From NCBI GenBank assembly GCA_022539475.1, contig VCMS01000378.1, forward strand, positions 1 to 64,000: DNA of 64,000 nucleotides. Reading direction: 5' to 3'. This document shows, piece by piece, positions 61,250 to 64,000 of this stretch. Numbering within the stretch: position 1 is the first letter of the stretch; each line of letters begins with the position of its first letter. A program made the translations under genes and the position numbers. Source of the DNA: Gracilaria domingensis. Lineage: Eukaryota; Rhodophyta; Florideophyceae; Gracilariales; Gracilariaceae. The notes beneath the pieces were generated by a model. The model saw only the letters and a list, made by a program, of their open reading frames with translations. It had not been told where the DNA came from and searched no databases.

Positions 61250-64000
61250 CGGACATGGACATTCTTTCTCTTATGCCAGTTCATCTAGAGTCCGCTAACG
61301 ACACGCGGAAACCACCAAGAATATCCCGCGTTGGTCGCGGATGGAAGTACCGACGGTGCCAAGATAGACCTGGTTCACGTATTCGTTTACTTTTTCTGTT
61401 CTCTTATGGATTTTTTCAACGGTCACAAACGGCGAAACAGTTCGCAGCCGCGCGAGGAGCCAAGCAGAGCTAAGGGAAAGGAGGCAGCGAAAAGCGGCGC
61501 GGCAAGCAGCCATAGCATCGACTGCACTGGTTTCTGCCTAAAAAAGAAGCTGTAAACAGCCCTACCACTTCAAACTGTCAAAACTGCTCTAAAAGAAACA
61601 CCTCAACTGCTCGCCTCTCAGTTCCGCGCACCACGAAAAGTTCTTGTTCAAATACTTCAAGGCAGACACGAAATAACGCTTCTTCTCAGATAACTTCGTA
61701 TCTTCTCACACCTTCTCTCTCGGCATTATATTCAAGAAAAGCTGACCAACCAGTAAGAAACTCTAAGCCGTTGGCTAATGGGCGCGTGAATACCTTTCCC
61801 GTTTCAAAACATTCCGAAACAGTCATTGCAGTCTACGAGCAATGCAAAGCAAATCACAGAAACGGAGTATGGGCCTCTTTCAAATATAGTAGATGTCTCT
61901 CTTCAAGTACAGGAGACACAGAACAGACAAGAAAGGGATTTTGACCGTTTTAGAACTTTTTGTGTCCTTCATGAACACACAAATGTTTGCTTTGAAGTGC
62001 TGCAAAAGTTATGGGATATGAATATTTCGGACGATGTTGAACAGCTCCTTTACTCTTTTGAAGAGGTTGCCAAATTTCCTTCGTCTTATGTTTCGGAAAT
62101 ATGCGGGTGGTGTCTTTGCCTCCCTAAATGCGAGCCGCTGTACTGAAAGCTTTTGCATTGCAGATCCAAAAGTCTGAACTGGTCCGATCCGTTGACCGGG
62201 TCCACAAGTTGTTGTGCTTCGAGACTTTTCTATAGCACTAGAAACATCAGGTGAGGCGTAATTACGTACGGTTTCGTCACGACCACTATTGAAGCAAATC
62301 AGATGTATTATACTTACTCTTCGAGTAAACTGGCCTGTATCGGCAACCCCTAGACTTCTTGGACCACGGTTCATTTATAGCTGTGCTCATGACCAAGTTG
62401 TTGGCCTTCCTAACGCAGTATTCATTGTTGAAATCTGCGCCTCACTATTCTCACTCAATCACCAGGACATACTCGTAAAGCGTATATCTCAAGTCTCGCT
62501 CAACAGCTTGCTGCGAGGCCGAGAGGGTCATTATAGCCAGTATGTTCCAGACGAAGAAACATCAGTTTACCCTCGCAGTCCTTGCTAAACTTCAGTTCCT
62601 CTCCCACGACTGTGCGGCCAACAAAGAGTACAATATTCCGACAAAGACTGCCAGTACGGCAACGATGAGGGCGGTTCAAGGATCTTCTCTATCACTAAGT
62701 ACTGTTAACATCGTGATCATCTGTGATCGAAAGCAAACGAAGTTTGAGCAATGTATTCGAATTGTTGCGATGTAACTGCGAAAGGTATCCACAACGCCGA
62801 GAAAACGAAAAGCAAGAGATCCACTAACAGCTTGTCCGCTGCGTGGCCTGCCTTTCCCTACCTGCTCTAATCGTCTGCAGGATACTAGCAGTAACAAAAG
62901 TCTAGACGATCCACTTGTGCTTGATGAAGCATGAGCTGGTCGACGGTGTGGTTGGGTTGAGAGACGGCGGGCGTGGCGCCGTCTAGTAGAGGATGTTGGC
63001 AGAAACGGGCACATTTCGTGCAGCGATAGCATGTGAACAGCAGGGCTTGCTCAAGTTCTGTTCCGCCAGTTGCAGTTGTTCGCGAACGCAGGCCCTATAA
63101 GAATTTTTTTCAAAATTTTGAACCTCACAGGAAGGTGATTGGATGTTGCAGACCGTCGCATTACATTCCTTGGGCCTTCCGCGCGGCCTCCATTTTGGCA
63201 TGGTGCATATTAAATTATAAATTTCTTCAATTTTGTGAATGTCATACGAGGGTGTGCTGAGGTTGTTCTCATTGCATGGTAGGCTGTTGTGAGTTCGTTA
63301 TTACACTTGCACTATCCTTTCCCACTCCTCCTACACTCACAGCACACTCTCTTTTGGCACCCTAAATGGGGTCATAGAAGGCGATTTTAACCTTTCATTC
63401 CACCACATACTCCCCTCCTATTTTTGAAAAACCATCCAATTTGCATCCGTGCGTCATGCGCAAGAAGAAAAAATTTCTTATAGGGAGGCGATGTGCCAAT
63501 TATGGGCGAATGACATCGTTATGGACTGCTGCTGATGCAGTAGGTCCAAGCATATGGCGCAGTCCACTGACCCGTCTTGGAACGTTGCGGCGCCATTTTG
63601 TTCAGTTCTATTATACATGGAATCCACGCTGTCCTGTTTCTGTACCAAGGGTAGAAGCGCAGAATAGATCAGATGGGTGGGGTACTATCTTGGTAAACGC
63701 AACTGGTTGGTTTGGAATAGCATGCTTTATCTCCGAATCTGTGCGCTTCGGATCTCCGTTGGAGGCCGTTTCTTTCCAAATCAAAACCAAAACGTTACCC
63801 GGCGCCATTAGATGTGTCAACGAAAAATAAAGCCGTTAAAAAACATCATTGGCTTCACTTTGGTGCCCCTCTCCCACAGATTCCGTACCTAACACCGAGA
63901 GAGAAAGAAGGCAAAATTGGCTGATATTTCTGTCTCGACGAAGGAGAAGTTTGAATACCCGCCATATCCAAAGGAATGTTTTGTACATAATCACGGTAGG
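61250..64000. other. Region without a supported gene
   Basis: Only short frames. The best is at 61790-62146 on the plus strand (with CVLHEHTNVCFEVLQKLWDM), about 110 codons without an ATG start, of unknown nature. Other frames near 62289-62588 and 63441-63830 show no domain and no consistent coding signal. Confidence 0.4.
61826..62146 (+). CDS. Doubtful ORF, possible gene fragment
   Basis: Codons read QETQNRQERDFDRFRTF and SDDVEQLLYSFEEVAKF, protein-like in composition with a Cys-rich end (CGWCLCLPKC). No start ATG, no known domain and no neighbour supports it. It may be an exon or chance. Confidence 0.2.
   Translation: MQSTSNAKQITETEYGPLSNIVDVSLQVQETQNRQERDFDRFRTFCVLHEHTNVCFEVLQKLWDMNISDDVEQLLYSFEEVAKFPSSYVSEICGWCLCLPKCEPLY

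Noticed and set aside
63441-63830. 129-codon plus-strand frame near the right edge
   Set aside because: No domain, and an opposing frame of similar length on the other strand; no evidence for a gene.

Overview
This is eukaryotic nuclear DNA, rich in repeats and poor in genes. The few ordinary genes are short and apparently without introns. Their mix with copia, Ty3/gypsy and DIRS-like retroelements, and the run of Ns (31258-32101) typical of a draft assembly, would suit a red alga of the Chondrus type. That placement is an inference from gene style and repeat content; no marker gene proves it.

Left part (1-14962): nested LTR retroelements. Family A is a copia element (8120-14962) with gag, protease, integrase, reverse transcriptase and RNase H parts and two ~785 bp LTRs. 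Two further A LTRs lie inverted at the left edge. Family B (2775-7286) is a short non-coding LTR element with ~990 bp LTRs and a perfect 5 bp target duplication (GCAAC). It is inserted, inverted, into an older copy of itself (B', 1087-2774 plus 7287-8119). B borrows the primer-binding site and leader of A and carries an array of a dozen or more RNA-type hairpins whose stems vary but still pair.

Middle left (14963-19195): a small island of apparently host genes. It holds a gene cut off by the copia LTR, a set of three tandem hairpin units, a ribulose-phosphate 3-epimerase fragment, an ApbA/ketopantoate-reductase-like dehydrogenase, and two related HAD-phosphatase-like genes (one only a 3' fragment).

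Centre (19460-33334): the most interesting block. Two transcription units diverge from a large GC-rich palindrome (23438-24309). Leftward runs a ParB-like-domain protein followed by a 2-oxoglutarate/Fe(II) dioxygenase-like region. Rightward runs a protein joining a beta-class N4/N6 DNA methyltransferase to a histone-methyltransferase SET domain, then a basic coiled-coil protein. A convergent gene encodes what looks like a Plavaka/KDZ-type DNA transposase, partly hidden by the N gap. I read this as a possible large DNA transposon carrying DNA- and chromatin-modifying cargo. The individual domains are seen in the sequence; the single-element reading is inference, because I could not find its ends.

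Right part (33475-64000): mostly transposon remains. There are hairpin clusters, a gag-like gene, fragments of copia and Ty3 elements, a small inverted-repeat element, an AT-rich repeat (38.4-47.1 kb) split by a DIRS-like tyrosine-recombinase retroelement (41455-46860, minus strand), and a Ty3/gypsy chromovirus-like element (47263-58815, minus strand). The Ty3 element carries an unusual extra coding region in the opposite direction. The last 5 kb holds a second family of hairpin-rich repeat modules and no gene I can support firmly.
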